Source: Ignavibacteria bacterium RIFOXYB12_FULL_35_14 (GTDB taxonomy: Bacteria > Bacteroidota > Ignavibacteria > Ignavibacteriales > Ignavibacteriaceae). Taken from it: a stretch of 64,000 nt of DNA. Positions 19,011 through 29,017 of the stretch are shown in pieces. The stretch covers positions 44,874 through 108,873 of the forward strand of contig MHAR01000028.1 in NCBI GenBank assembly GCA_001803045.1, read 5' to 3'. The position numbers were made by a program, and so were the translations under genes. A model generated the notes under the pieces. That model saw only the letters and a list, made by a program, of their open reading frames with translations, ran no database searches and was not told the DNA's origin. Within the stretch, counting starts at the first letter, position 1; the number at the start of each line of letters is the position of its first letter.

Positions 19011-19967
19011 ATGTTCAAACGCACTGCTGTTGTAACCGGAGGCGCTGGATTCCTAGGATCACATCTTTGCGATCGACTTCTTAAAGAAGGTCTTAAAGTA
19101 ACATGCATTGATAATTTACTTACTGGTAATGTTGGAAACATCTCGCATCTATTTGGTAGAGAAGATTTTCAATTTCTAAAGCATGATGTGACAAATTATA
19201 TTTATGTTCCTGATAGAATAGATTACATTCTTCATTTTGCTTCACCGGCAAGCCCTATTGATTATCTTAAATTTCCGATTCAAACTTTAAAGGTTGGCTC
19301 TCTTGGCACTCATAAAGTTTTGGGACTTGCTAAAGAGAAGAAAGCCAGATTTCTCCTTGCCTCAACCTCTGAAGTATATGGAGATCCTTCAATACATCCT
19401 CAAAATGAAGACTATTGGGGGAATGTAAATCCTATTGGTCCACGCGGCGTTTATGATGAGGCAAAAAGATTTGCTGAAGCTATCACGATGGCTTATAATC
19501 GGTATCATGGAGTTGATACACGCATAGTGAGGATTTTTAATACCTTTGGTCCCCGCATGAGATTAGATGATGGAAGAGCACTGACAGCATTTGTTGGACA
19601 AGCACTTCGAGGAGAAGATATATCGGTGTTTGGTGATGGCTCTCAAACACGAAGTTTTTGTTATGTGTCCGATTTAGTTGATGGAATTTATAAGCTTCTG
19701 ATGTCGAATGAAATTTATCCGGTTAACATTGGTAACCACGAAGAAATAACTATTAAAAAATTTGCTGAGGAAGTAATTGAACTCACCGGTTCCAAAAGTA
19801 AATTATCATTTCATGAATTACCTGAAGATGATCCAAAAGTAAGGCAACCGGATATTTCAAAAGCCAAAAGAGTGCTTGGTTGGGAACCGAAAGTATCGAG
19901 GAGCGAAGGATTAAAAATTACAGTTGATTTCTTCAAGAAGGTAATTCCCACTCTAAAAAATGTCTGA
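19011..19967 (+). CDS. UDP-glucuronate decarboxylase (UDP-xylose synthase)
   Basis: It converts UDP-glucuronate to UDP-xylose, a donor sugar. The 318-residue extended SDR protein has the NAD motif [15 protein letters not shown] (residues 9-23), HDVTNYIY, and [11 protein letters not shown] typical of UXS. The catalytic pair is in STSEVYGDP and [11 protein letters not shown] (Tyr-x3-Lys). [18 protein letters not shown] lies in the substrate domain. Its 3' end overlaps the flippase start by 8 bases. Confidence 0.94.
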   Translation: MFKRTAVVTGGAGFLGSHLCDRLLKEGLKVTCIDNLLTGNVGNISHLFGREDFQFLKHDVTNYIYVPDRIDYILHFASPASPIDYLKFPIQTLKVGSLGTHKVLGLAKEKKARFLLASTSEVYGDPSIHPQNEDYWGNVNPIGPRGVYDEAKRFAEAITMAYNRYHGVDTRIVRIFNTFGPRMRLDDGRALTAFVGQALRGEDISVFGDGSQTRSFCYVSDLVDGIYKLLMSNEIYPVNIGNHEEITIKKFAEEVIELTGSKSKLSFHELPEDDPKVRQPDISKAKRVLGWEPKVSRSEGLKITVDFFKKVIPTLKNV

Positions 19968-21486
19968 GAAATTCGCCTCGACAATTGCAGGCGCTACAAT
20001 ATTAATAACAGGTGTAGGATTAGTTTCAAAAGGCTTTGGATTTTTAAGAGAAATTGTTTACGCAAATAATTTTGGTCTCCACTCAAATTTTGACATTTAT
20101 TTGATTGGTGCTGTTCTTCCTATCACACTTAATACTTCAGTAATTTATCTTGCACAAAATTATTTCATTCCGGCTTATCATAATAAGTTATCACTTGGAA
20201 AAGACAAGGCCGAAAAATTTTTCTCCAATACCTTTTGGCTTTTCGTAATCTTAGCTGGTATTTTTTCTATAATTCTTTTTCTTATCTCTCCATTTCTAAT
20301 AAAATCCTACTTAACTAATACCAATCCTCAAGTTCATGAAGCAGTACTTAAAATATTTAATATATTTTTATTAACAATTCCTCTTAATGCCGGATTTTCC
20401 ATTCTATCTGCTTACTTTCAATCAGAATATAATTTCAAAGCACCTGCGATTTCATCCTTATTTCAAAACATTATCATTATTCTCCTTGTATTGGTTTTTA
20501 CCGGTGCTTTGGGAGTTTTAACAATTCCAATTGGATATTTGTTTGGCACGATAGCTCAATTTTTATACTTACTAACTTTATTGAAAAATAAGAGGAAGCT
20601 TATCTTTAGAGCTGTAGCATTTAATCTGCGTGAATTAGGTTTTGTTAACAAAACATTACTATTGATTATTCTCGTAGAAGTAATTAATCAGCTCTACATT
20701 TTAGTTGACAGGTATTTTTATGGAAGTGTAGATTCTGGTGGTATAGCTGCCTTAAATTATGCCACAGTGTTGTATTCTTTACCTATCTCTATATTCTCGA
20801 TAGCACTTTCAACGGCAATATTTCCCAAATTGTCCCAATCGTTTGGCTCTAAAAACAATGTTCTGATTGAACAACAATATTTAACCGGGTTACAAACAAA
20901 TATTTTTCTGTTTATACCAATAACATTAGTCTTAATATTGTTTGGAGATTCGATTATTAGAATTTTTTATCAAAGGGGGAGTTTTACTTCAAATGATACA
21001 TTTATAACATTTGATATTTTAAGATTGTACTCTCTTAGTCTATTATTTTATTCTTCTTATGCAGTAATCAATAAAGTAGTATACGGAGCTGGATTAATTA
21101 AGAATCTTTTGGTTATCTCTATTTTTATTTTTCTTTTAAAAATAATTTTAAATTTTGTTTTGGTAGAAAAGTTTAAGCAAAATGGTTTGGCTATCTCCAC
21201 ATCAATATGCTATATCAGCTTAAGTGCAAGCTGTTATATCTTAATATTAAAAAAATTGAAATTTAGGATTACAAGGCAAGTTATTAGCGGAATCTTGTTT
21301 TATAGCCTTAATGGGCTTTTTGGTTACTTAATTTTAATTACAGTTAAGGAATATTTAGACTTCTCTTATTTGATAAACTTATTGTTGATGTTAATAATAT
21401 TCGTTGGTGTTTACATTCTAAATATTGTAATTATGAATCCCAAGGAATATTTGATTTTCAAAGAAACACTGCTAAAATATTTCTAG
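19960..21486 (+). CDS. MurJ/MVF-type lipid-linked oligosaccharide flippase
   Basis: The 508-residue protein has about 13-14 membrane helices and MVF-family features: [22 protein letters not shown] near residue 20 and [22 protein letters not shown] in the middle. Position within the sugar locus suggests a Wzx-like job, flipping the repeat unit rather than lipid II, but MurJ function cannot be excluded. It overlaps the decarboxylase gene by 8 bases. The next gene is on the opposite strand. Confidence 0.88.
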   Translation: MSEKFASTIAGATILITGVGLVSKGFGFLREIVYANNFGLHSNFDIYLIGAVLPITLNTSVIYLAQNYFIPAYHNKLSLGKDKAEKFFSNTFWLFVILAGIFSIILFLISPFLIKSYLTNTNPQVHEAVLKIFNIFLLTIPLNAGFSILSAYFQSEYNFKAPAISSLFQNIIIILLVLVFTGALGVLTIPIGYLFGTIAQFLYLLTLLKNKRKLIFRAVAFNLRELGFVNKTLLLIILVEVINQLYILVDRYFYGSVDSGGIAALNYATVLYSLPISIFSIALSTAIFPKLSQSFGSKNNVLIEQQYLTGLQTNIFLFIPITLVLILFGDSIIRIFYQRGSFTSNDTFITFDILRLYSLSLLFYSSYAVINKVVYGAGLIKNLLVISIFIFLLKIILNFVLVEKFKQNGLAISTSICYISLSASCYILILKKLKFRITRQVISGILFYSLNGLFGYLILITVKEYLDFSYLINLLLMLIIFVGVYILNIVIMNPKEYLIFKETLLKYF

Positions 21487-21496
21487 TAATGCAATT

Positions 21497-22153
21497 TTAA
21501 TTACACTTCTTTATCACTACCTCAATCGAATATTCACCATCACTGTGGAGCATGGGATCTGTAATAGTATGACCTTCATTACATTCTTTTGCATAAACTA
21601 ATTCATATCCGGTTAAGTTTCTTTTTATAAGAGGAATTATACCAATAGTGTCGGGTAATTCATCTCTATCTATTAAAAAAAAGAAAGTGTGTGTCGGGTT
21701 AAATCGTGATGGTAAGGTTTTTTTCTTCTCGTAAAGATCACGATGAGGAATATAAATAATTAAATATCCCCCATTCTTTAATATTCTGTACCAATTTTTT
21801 AAAGCTATTGCAGGATCTTGCATATGTTCTAACGTATGGGAGGAATATACAAAATCGAATTGTTCATCTTCAAGCCCGTTAAGATATTGTGCATCGCCAT
21901 GTTCAAAATCCCACCCTTGTGCGCTTGGTAAAACTAAATCACCTCCAAATCCAATATCTAGCCCATTCCCATTTAAATATTTTTCATAGAAACCCTCTCT
22001 TAATCTCCTAGATTTGGCCTTGGAGGTTTCACCAGGAACAAAAGGTCTTTTTCTCTTCAAATATTTGTTCTTTAAATATGAATGATAAAAGCGGCTTCCA
22101 ATTTTCCAGAACGGTTTTGGTGTTACATTGTGCAATAAAGAGAGAATATTCAT
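21497..22153 (-). CDS. SAM-dependent methyltransferase of the polysaccharide locus
   Basis: The 218-residue protein has a degenerate motif I (LNGNGLDIGFGGDLVLPSA), a good post-motif FDFVYSSHTLEHMQDPAIALKNWYRILKNGGYLIIYIPHRD, and a C-terminal beta segment. Such proteins often methylate sugars or chain ends. It is last in a reversed three-gene block, 13 bases after the glycosyltransferase gene on the same strand. Confidence 0.87.
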   Translation of the reverse strand: MNILSLLHNVTPKPFWKIGSRFYHSYLKNKYLKRKRPFVPGETSKAKSRRLREGFYEKYLNGNGLDIGFGGDLVLPSAQGWDFEHGDAQYLNGLEDEQFDFVYSSHTLEHMQDPAIALKNWYRILKNGGYLIIYIPHRDLYEKKKTLPSRFNPTHTFFFLIDRDELPDTIGIIPLIKRNLTGYELVYAKECNEGHTITDPMLHSDGEYSIEVVIKKCN

Positions 22154-22166
22154 AAGCCATAAAATC

Positions 22167-23393
22167 CTAGTTAAGTTTTTGAGAGATTAACACATTCCAA
22201 AATTCTTCAACGATTGAGTCACGATTGAAATTCTTGCTTACATAATTAAATCCATTTAATCCTGAAATATCCGCAAGTGAAGGAGAATTATATAGCTCGA
22301 TAATATTTTTTGCAAGATCTTCTGCATCTTCAGGGATGAAACTTAATCCACATTTTCCATCAGTAATAAATAAATCTTTAGCTTCGCCCTCAACTCCCAG
22401 TAAAATAGGTTTTTTAGATGCTAATATCTCAAATATCTTTGAAGGTATGGCACCTTTGAATAAATCAATCTTTTTAAGGGGAATTACTGAAGTATTGATC
22501 GATTTTATAATTAAGGGCATTCTTTCTTTTAACTCGGGGTCCATGAATAAAACATTTTTCAAATTCAAATCATCACTCAACTTTTTTAGTCTTTCCTTTT
22601 CCGGACCATCTCCAAGGATAATAAATTTAATCTCGGAATTAGATTGTAAGATTTTCGCTGCATATAAAATCACATCTAAACCTTGTGCATATCCAAGAAT
22701 TCCTGCATACAGAACTAAGAAATCATTTGTGGAGAAGCCTTTTTCAATTCTCCATTGATAATTGCTAATCTTTTCAAATAGTCTAGTATCAACACCATTT
22801 TTTAACCAATAAGTCTTTTTAGCAGGAAATCTTGCAGAGATATTATTTATAATGCCTTGAGTTTGGCCTGTTATAATGTAAGATTTTTTATAAAGATATT
22901 CTTCAAGATTTTTGGAAATATTCAATAAAAATTTATTGTTAACCAGTCCCAATTTTTCAGCACTTTCCGGCCAAAGATCCGACACGTTAAAAATTAATTT
23001 AGCCCTTTTAATTTTGACGAGGATCAATGCTGATATACCAAGAAATAGGGGAGGAGACTCGCAAAAAATATAATCCTGTTTCTCAATTTTGATGATACCA
23101 ATAATTATCGAGCTAATAACGAAAGAAAAAAAATTCAATAATCTTACAAATAGTGATCTCGATTTTTTTACGAAAATATATGCACGGTGAATTTTCAGTA
23201 AATCCAAATTTTCAAAACAATAAAATTTTCCTTTGTACTTTTCCATTAAAACCATTCTGGGGTAATTCGGCATTGCAGTTAAGATCGTAATCTCAGCCCC
23301 TTTATTTTGCAATCTGATAGCAAGTTCATATAACCGATTTTGTGGCGCACCGACTTCAGGCGGGAAATATTGTGTGAGAAATAAAATTTTCAT
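22167..23393 (-). CDS. Glycosyltransferase family 4
   Basis: The 408-residue GT-B protein starts with the typical donor-independent loop FLTQYFPPEVGAPQNRLYEL and the TILTAMPNYPRM strand of the WbuB/WcaI branch. The C-terminal half has VLYAGILGYAQGLDVILYA, FIILGDGPEKERLKKL and PSKIFEILASKKPIL. The sugar transferred is unknown. It lies between the methyltransferase and wecB. Confidence 0.92.
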   Translation of the reverse strand: MKILFLTQYFPPEVGAPQNRLYELAIRLQNKGAEITILTAMPNYPRMVLMEKYKGKFYCFENLDLLKIHRAYIFVKKSRSLFVRLLNFFSFVISSIIIGIIKIEKQDYIFCESPPLFLGISALILVKIKRAKLIFNVSDLWPESAEKLGLVNNKFLLNISKNLEEYLYKKSYIITGQTQGIINNISARFPAKKTYWLKNGVDTRLFEKISNYQWRIEKGFSTNDFLVLYAGILGYAQGLDVILYAAKILQSNSEIKFIILGDGPEKERLKKLSDDLNLKNVLFMDPELKERMPLIIKSINTSVIPLKKIDLFKGAIPSKIFEILASKKPILLGVEGEAKDLFITDGKCGLSFIPEDAEDLAKNIIELYNSPSLADISGLNGFNYVSKNFNRDSIVEEFWNVLISQKLN

Positions 23394-23411
23394 TCAGAAG
23401 GATTAAACAAA

Positions 23412-24488
23412 TTACTGAAGTTCATATAGGGTATCTAAAATGATTTGGCTGGCATTGCCATTTCCATAAAGGTTTATATCAAAGTTATTGTTCTTATGAA
23501 TCATCGCTTTATATGAGTCATAAATTATATTCTCATTCGATCCTGCAAGAACATTAAAACCATTTTCAACTAATTCAGTCCATTCCGTTTGTTCCCTAAG
23601 AGTCACACAATTTTTTTTAAAGAAGAAAGCTTCCTTCTGTAGTCCTCCACTGTCAGTTATTACTAGTGCGCAATGCTTAAGCAGTTTCAGCATATCCAAA
23701 TAACCAAGAGGATCGTATGTTTTAAAATTTAACTTAGTTTTATTGGAATCTATACTTTTATTCGATCTTGGATGTAGAGGTAAAATTATTTCAATTTCAT
23801 TTGCTATTCGATTAAGCGCATTTAAAATTGATTTTAGTTTTTCAGCATCATTTGTGTTCTCTTCGCGATGGATTGTGCATAGAATGAATTTTTGATTTTT
23901 GAATTTTCTGATTGGGAACTTTAGATCATCGATTATTTTTTTACTGCGCAAAGCAAGGTCAAACATTACATCCCCATTTTTAATAACTTTACAATCAAAA
24001 TTATTAAAGCCTTCATTCTCAAGATTTGCAACTGCTTTAACTGTAGGACAAAAAAGTATATCTGAAATACGATCTGTTAATACTCGATTTACTTCTTCAG
24101 GCATTCTCATGTTAAAACTTCGTAATCCGGCTTCAACGTGGATTATCTTAACATGGAGCTTTTTTGCTGCCAAAGCGCCGGCAAGTGTGGAATTTGTATC
24201 TCCATAAACTAAAACAAGATCTGGTTTTTCCTGTAAGAGTAGCTTTTCCAGATCTATAATCATTCTGCCAGTCATTTCTCCATGAGATACGGAATTAATA
24301 TTTAGATTATACTTTGGGATTGGAATTGACAGTTCATTAAAAAATATTCGATCCATGTTGAAATCAAAATGCTGACCAGTATGGATGATCGTTTCATTAA
24401 TAAAGTCAGATTCTTTAAAAGTTTTACTTACAATTGAAGCTTTGATAAACTGGGGTCGTGCTCCTATTATTGTTACAATTTTAAGCAA
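23412..24488 (-). CDS. wecB: UDP-N-acetylglucosamine 2-epimerase (non-hydrolysing)
   Basis: It interconverts UDP-GlcNAc and UDP-ManNAc. The 358-residue protein shows IIGARPQFIKAS, IHTGQHFD, VLVYGDTNSTLAGALAAKK with the conserved Asp, IIHVEAGLRSFNMRMPEE with the catalytic Glu, TIHREEN with the His, and ITDSGGLQKEAFF. The start is TTG (MLKIVTIIGARP). It is first in the reversed block. The gene on the plus strand begins 121 bases away, so divergent promoters probably lie between. Confidence 0.94.
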   Translation of the reverse strand: MLKIVTIIGARPQFIKASIVSKTFKESDFINETIIHTGQHFDFNMDRIFFNELSIPIPKYNLNINSVSHGEMTGRMIIDLEKLLLQEKPDLVLVYGDTNSTLAGALAAKKLHVKIIHVEAGLRSFNMRMPEEVNRVLTDRISDILFCPTVKAVANLENEGFNNFDCKVIKNGDVMFDLALRSKKIIDDLKFPIRKFKNQKFILCTIHREENTNDAEKLKSILNALNRIANEIEIILPLHPRSNKSIDSNKTKLNFKTYDPLGYLDMLKLLKHCALVITDSGGLQKEAFFFKKNCVTLREQTEWTELVENGFNVLAGSNENIIYDSYKAMIHKNNNFDINLYGNGNASQIILDTLYELQ

Positions 24489-24609
24489 ATTATTTCCTGA
24501 TGAATTTTCTGTGAATTGAATTTATTATCTTTTAATGTAAAAAATTAAATGTTTAAATTTATGTGCAATTATTTTTGAAATAATTTTAAGTTAAGTTTAA
24601 CTCTCTAAA

Positions 24610-25719
24610 TTGCGTGATCAAATATTGGAAATAATTAAGAAATTAGAAAAAAATAAAATATTTGATTCAATTTTAGAATTCATATCAAATACTTTATTAT
24701 TAATACTTCGCAAATTCATAAGAAAAAATATCAACGGCAATATTGTAATAATCTCGCTGCATAGATTAGGCGATACAGTATTCACGATTCCTGCTGTAAA
24801 ACAAGTATATGAACATTATTCTGCTAAGAACGTTTATGTTCTAACTTTCTCCGATAATAAAGAAGTTTATAACCTTGTTTTTAAGGATGAGTCAATAATA
24901 ACTATAGAAAAAAGTGAATTCTCCTGGGGAACTAGAATAGCCTCAAGGAATGCGAGAAACACTCTAAAAGGCTTACACCCCAAAATTATTTTTGATCTAA
25001 CAGGAAATATAGCCTCAGCTTCATTGATAGCTGTTTCCAATGCTAAGGAAATCGTAGGGATGAATACAAAATATTATAAATCAATCTATGATGTTTTTGT
25101 GCCGATTAGACACAAACCTCATTTGATAGATCGTTACTTGGATGTTGTAAAAGCAAACTTAACATTTGATGAAAATAAAATCATCAAAGAATTCCCTATT
25201 AAGTTTCAAACTGATGGAAAGATTTTAATCCATCCTTTTGCCGGTTGGAAAGCTAAAGAATGGAATTTAAATAAATTCATTGAGCTTGCACGCTTATTGA
25301 ATTATAAGTACGAAGTAGAAATGATTTCTGCTGGAAACTTGATTCCGAACGATATTGTACATGAAATTAGAAATCATAAAGTACCACTATCTTTTACAGC
25401 TTCAATTAATGATCTTGTAAATAAAATTAAGGAATGTTCCGTTTTTATTTCGAATGATTCCGGACCGTTATACATAGCCAATTTGCTTGGTAAAGCTACG
25501 TTTTCAATCTATGGACCCACTAATCATGAGTTCTCTCATCCATTTGGAAAGCATCATAAGTTTATTCAAAAAAAAATTTCTTGTTCTCCAGACGGCACTC
25601 AATATTGTTTTGCACAAGCAGGATTGGATTGTCCTTCGAACGAATGTATGAACTTGCTTCAGGTTGAAGAAGTTTATAACACTTTTCAATCTTTTATAAG
25701 TGAACTTGGGATAAAATAA
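24610..25719 (+). CDS. Glycosyltransferase family 9 (heptosyltransferase-like)
   Basis: The 369-residue protein has the GT9 pattern: IVIISLHRLGDTVFTIPAV near residue 45, FDLTGNIASA in the N-terminal domain, IHPFAGWKAKEWNLNKFIELA, and ISNDSGPLYIANLLGKATFSIYGPTN near residues 280-306. A C-terminal cysteine-rich stretch (SCSPDGTQYCF, CPSNECMNLL) is present. The start is TTG after a 30-residue extension beyond the usual family start. The acceptor is unknown. Confidence 0.88.
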   Translation: MRDQILEIIKKLEKNKIFDSILEFISNTLLLILRKFIRKNINGNIVIISLHRLGDTVFTIPAVKQVYEHYSAKNVYVLTFSDNKEVYNLVFKDESIITIEKSEFSWGTRIASRNARNTLKGLHPKIIFDLTGNIASASLIAVSNAKEIVGMNTKYYKSIYDVFVPIRHKPHLIDRYLDVVKANLTFDENKIIKEFPIKFQTDGKILIHPFAGWKAKEWNLNKFIELARLLNYKYEVEMISAGNLIPNDIVHEIRNHKVPLSFTASINDLVNKIKECSVFISNDSGPLYIANLLGKATFSIYGPTNHEFSHPFGKHHKFIQKKISCSPDGTQYCFAQAGLDCPSNECMNLLQVEEVYNTFQSFISELGIK

Positions 25720-25742
25720 AAATTTATTACAAATAAAGTCTA

Positions 25743-27161
25743 ATGGTCAGAATGGTTTATAATTTCGTAGTTAACAATAAGAAAATATTTATTGTTTCAA
25801 TTCTTCTTTCAATTTTAGCGATCAAATTAGATCCGTACTCATGGATCGGGATTATCCTGTTAATATTTCTTATAGCTTTCCAAATATATTCTACTAAAAA
25901 TTTTATACTATTCTTCATTTTATCATTATTGGTTGTATCGAGTGATATAAGTGAAACATTAAGAATAGTTCTTAATACTTCTGCATTAATCTTTTTAATG
26001 TATGTCTTTTTTAAAGATTACGGACTTCAAATAAATTCATATCCAAAACTTCCTTCAATAATCAAGGGTTATGTATCTTTCACTATTGTCATCATGGTTT
26101 TCTCTTCACTTTTTTCGGACAATATTCTAACGGGTTTTGATGAAACTTTAAGGCAAATCCTTTTCTTCGTAATGTGGTATATTCTTTTTGCATATTTAAG
26201 TGAAGAAAAAGACTCGTACAACTATGTTCTAGTCTTGATTTCAGCAGGAGCAATAGTCGCAATTATTATTATTTATTCATTTATTGTTTCAGATATATCA
26301 ATTTACTTACTCCAGACGCAGGGAATTATACACGAAGGAGGGAGTTTTAAGAATGTCACAGCGGCGGCAGGTATTTTTGCAGTAACAATTCCGCTGACTT
26401 TTATATTATTGCTTCTCAACCTTAAGATGAATAAGATTTTAACATATTCTTTATATGCCATTTTATTAATTCAAGTTATAGGATTATTTCTAACGAATTC
26501 TCGATCAGGATTAATGGCAGTTTTTATAAGTATTTCAATTATTCTTTTTATTCTTAATAGAAAAACTTTCAAAAGGTTTATTTTATTTGCATCATTATCA
26601 TTTATTCTATTTTACTTTATCTTGCCCTCTATCTCAGAATTGTTCGCCATCTATTTTCGAACTGACAGAGTTTTTGAAAATACCAGGTATTATCTTTGGA
26701 ATATGAGTATAGGGATAATCATAGATAATCCAATCTGGGGAACCGGTCCTGGGCAATTTAAAAATTTCATGTACCACCATATTCCTGTAATGCTTGGTTC
26801 ATGGGATGAAAGTCAAATCGCTTGGATATTTAAGAATGCAGGATTGGGTGAATCACATAATTTCTTTTTATTTAGAACCGCCGAGCTAGGCTTTTTAGGA
26901 TTATTGGGAGCCATTCTTTTACCGGCGATCTTTATCCATTTAAGTTTCAAGGTTATGAAACGAAACTTCTATAATAGGAGAAATTATTATCTGCTTGTTG
27001 GGATCTTTTCTTTAGGAATTGGGATGTTAATTCGATCCTTCTTTGAATCAACAGGTCTTCTTTCTCATGGCTGGATTACAAGGGATCTTCCATTCTGGAT
27101 TTGTTTTGCTATTATCATTCATTTCTATGTTATTAGAACAGAAAAAATTCAGAAAAAATAA
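25743..27161 (+). CDS. O-antigen ligase/polymerase family membrane protein
   Basis: The 472-residue protein has about 11-12 membrane helices and a PF04932-type core: LTNSRSGLMAVFISISII near residue 250, then a periplasmic loop with the motif GTGPGQFKNF and GLGESHNFFLFRTAELG, where the conserved His-Asn lies. It either polymerises the repeat unit or ligates the chain to its acceptor; sequence alone does not separate Wzy from WaaL. Its last base is the first of the following GT4 gene. Confidence 0.87.
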   Translation: MVRMVYNFVVNNKKIFIVSILLSILAIKLDPYSWIGIILLIFLIAFQIYSTKNFILFFILSLLVVSSDISETLRIVLNTSALIFLMYVFFKDYGLQINSYPKLPSIIKGYVSFTIVIMVFSSLFSDNILTGFDETLRQILFFVMWYILFAYLSEEKDSYNYVLVLISAGAIVAIIIIYSFIVSDISIYLLQTQGIIHEGGSFKNVTAAAGIFAVTIPLTFILLLLNLKMNKILTYSLYAILLIQVIGLFLTNSRSGLMAVFISISIILFILNRKTFKRFILFASLSFILFYFILPSISELFAIYFRTDRVFENTRYYLWNMSIGIIIDNPIWGTGPGQFKNFMYHHIPVMLGSWDESQIAWIFKNAGLGESHNFFLFRTAELGFLGLLGAILLPAIFIHLSFKVMKRNFYNRRNYYLLVGIFSLGIGMLIRSFFESTGLLSHGWITRDLPFWICFAIIIHFYVIRTEKIQKK

Positions 27162-28300
27162 TGAAAATCTTATTATTGGCAGATTCTAATAGTTCACATA
27201 CAGTTAAATGGGCAACGTCTCTTGCTGAAAGAAGTTATGAAATAATTCTATTTAGTTTGACTGAAAATGTGACGGATATCTATAAAAAATATGAAAGTAT
27301 AGTGGTTATAACAGCTGGGATTCCGGCAATCAAAAAGCTCAGCGAAGAAGCCGATATTTCAAAAATTATCTACTTAAAATCTATTCCGCTTGTAAAAAAA
27401 ATAATAAAGAAGTACAAACCTGATATTGTACATTCTCATTATGCTTCAAGCTATGGATTAATTGGTGCATTATCAAATTTTCATCCATTTATAGTTTCTG
27501 TCTGGGGATCAGATGTATTTAATTTTCCAAATCGTTCTCTTATACATAGAAAGATTTTAAAATATAATTTATCAAAGTCAGATAAAATACTTTCTACCAG
27601 CTTAATAATGGCTCGGGAAGTCGAAAAATATTCTACGAAATCAATTGTGATTATTCCATTTGGTGTTAATTTACAAAGGTTTAAACCCTTGTATATTAAA
27701 AATATATTTAATGAAAAAGATATCGTAATCGGTACGATAAAAAGTTTAGAGGATAAATACGGGATTGATTTACTTCTTAAATCTTTTAAGAAACTAAAAA
27801 AAAAATATCCTTCACTTTCATTAAAATTACTTATTGTTGGGAAAGGTTCTAAGGAGAAAAAACTTAAAGAATTAGCACAATCTTTAGGGATTATGAATGA
27901 TACCATTTTTACTGGATTTATTGAGCATGAAGAAATCCATAAATATCACAACATGCTTACTATATCATTATTTTTATCAAATGAGAGTTTTGGTGTTTCT
28001 GTAATTGAAGCATCAGCTTGTGAAAAGCCAGTTATCGTTTCTAATATTGGTGGACTTCCTGAAGTAGTTGAGAATGATGTCACTGGTATTATTGTTGATC
28101 CTTTCAATATTGAACAAATTATACAGGCGATAGAAAAATTAATTTTTAATAGGGAATTGAGGATATGGCTTGGGAAAAATGGCAGGGAGAGAGTTAAGAA
28201 GCTTTATAATTGGGAAGATAATGTGAAACAGATGGATGATTTATACGGAAAAGTTTTCGAAAATTTTAGGATTAATCCGGGTAAAGAGAATGCTGTCTGA
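27161..28300 (+). CDS. Glycosyltransferase family 4
   Basis: The 379-residue GT-B enzyme has an N-terminal ILLLADSNSSHTVKWATSLA loop, VHSHYASSYGLIGAL, IVSVWGSDVF, then a C-terminal domain with LLIVGKGSKEKKLKELA, NESFGVSVIEASACEKPVI (the E-x7-E motif) and SNIGGLPEVVENDVTG. The acceptor and donor are unknown. It overlaps the upstream ligase gene by one base and the following methyltransferase by 11. Confidence 0.92.
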   Translation: MKILLLADSNSSHTVKWATSLAERSYEIILFSLTENVTDIYKKYESIVVITAGIPAIKKLSEEADISKIIYLKSIPLVKKIIKKYKPDIVHSHYASSYGLIGALSNFHPFIVSVWGSDVFNFPNRSLIHRKILKYNLSKSDKILSTSLIMAREVEKYSTKSIVIIPFGVNLQRFKPLYIKNIFNEKDIVIGTIKSLEDKYGIDLLLKSFKKLKKKYPSLSLKLLIVGKGSKEKKLKELAQSLGIMNDTIFTGFIEHEEIHKYHNMLTISLFLSNESFGVSVIEASACEKPVIVSNIGGLPEVVENDVTGIIVDPFNIEQIIQAIEKLIFNRELRIWLGKNGRERVKKLYNWEDNVKQMDDLYGKVFENFRINPGKENAV

Positions 28301-28997
28301 AGAATTCAAAAAAGAAATTGATGAAATAAAAAAAAGATTTGATCGTAGGGGAAAATATCCAATAAATTATTACAATATTTTACTACCTGATGTACATCAA
28401 AGAAAACAGGAGTTTGAAAGGGCGATAATTAAATGGTTAAATTGGAAAAAATTTCTAAGTCTCTCAGAAAAAAAAATACTTGAAGTTGGCTGTGGTGGTG
28501 GGTCAAATTTGGCTAAATTTATTGAGCTCGGTTTTGAACCTAGAAATATTATTGGTAATGAACTAATTACGGAGCGTGCTGCTGCTGCCAGAAAAATTAT
28601 TCCTAAAGAGATTGAGATAATTGAAGGTGATGCTCTTAAATTGTCCTTTACTCCAAATTCATTTGATATAGTTTTCCAATCAACAGTGTTTTCTTCAATA
28701 TTAGATTCAAGCTTTCAAAAAGAATTAGCAAGAAAAATGTGGAGTTTTGCAAAACCAGAAGGTGGAATACTTTGGTATGATTTTACTTATGATAATCCTA
28801 AGAATAGAGATGTTAGGGGGATCCCGCTAAAAAAAATTAAAGAATTATTCCCTGAAGGTAAAATTAATCATTGGCGATTAACACTAGCACCACCAATAAG
28901 TCGAACAGTGACTAAAATTCACCCAAGCTTATATCATATTTTCAATATGTTTCCATTCCTGCGCACACATTTATTATGTTGGATAGAAAAATCGTAA
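28290..28997 (+). CDS. SAM-dependent methyltransferase
   Basis: I chose the ATG at 28290 (MLSEEFKKEIDE, 235 residues) because an upstream ATG at 28236 would overlap the previous gene by 65 bases and add a chance-like segment. Motif I is ILEVGCGGGSNLAKFIELGF, followed by IIEGDALKLSFTPNSFDIVFQSTVFSS. The role is probably sugar decoration in the locus. The gene is followed 20 bases later by the aminotransferase. Confidence 0.85.
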   Translation: MLSEEFKKEIDEIKKRFDRRGKYPINYYNILLPDVHQRKQEFERAIIKWLNWKKFLSLSEKKILEVGCGGGSNLAKFIELGFEPRNIIGNELITERAAAARKIIPKEIEIIEGDALKLSFTPNSFDIVFQSTVFSSILDSSFQKELARKMWSFAKPEGGILWYDFTYDNPKNRDVRGIPLKKIKELFPEGKINHWRLTLAPPISRTVTKIHPSLYHIFNMFPFLRTHLLCWIEKS

Positions 28998-29017
28998 TAA
29001 TATTAATCATCAATTAA

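Noticed and set aside
28236..28289. Longer start for the methyltransferase at 28290
   Set aside because: It would overlap the glycosyltransferase by 65 bases and add residues (MIYTEKFSKILGLIRVKR) that look like out-of-frame reading of that gene.
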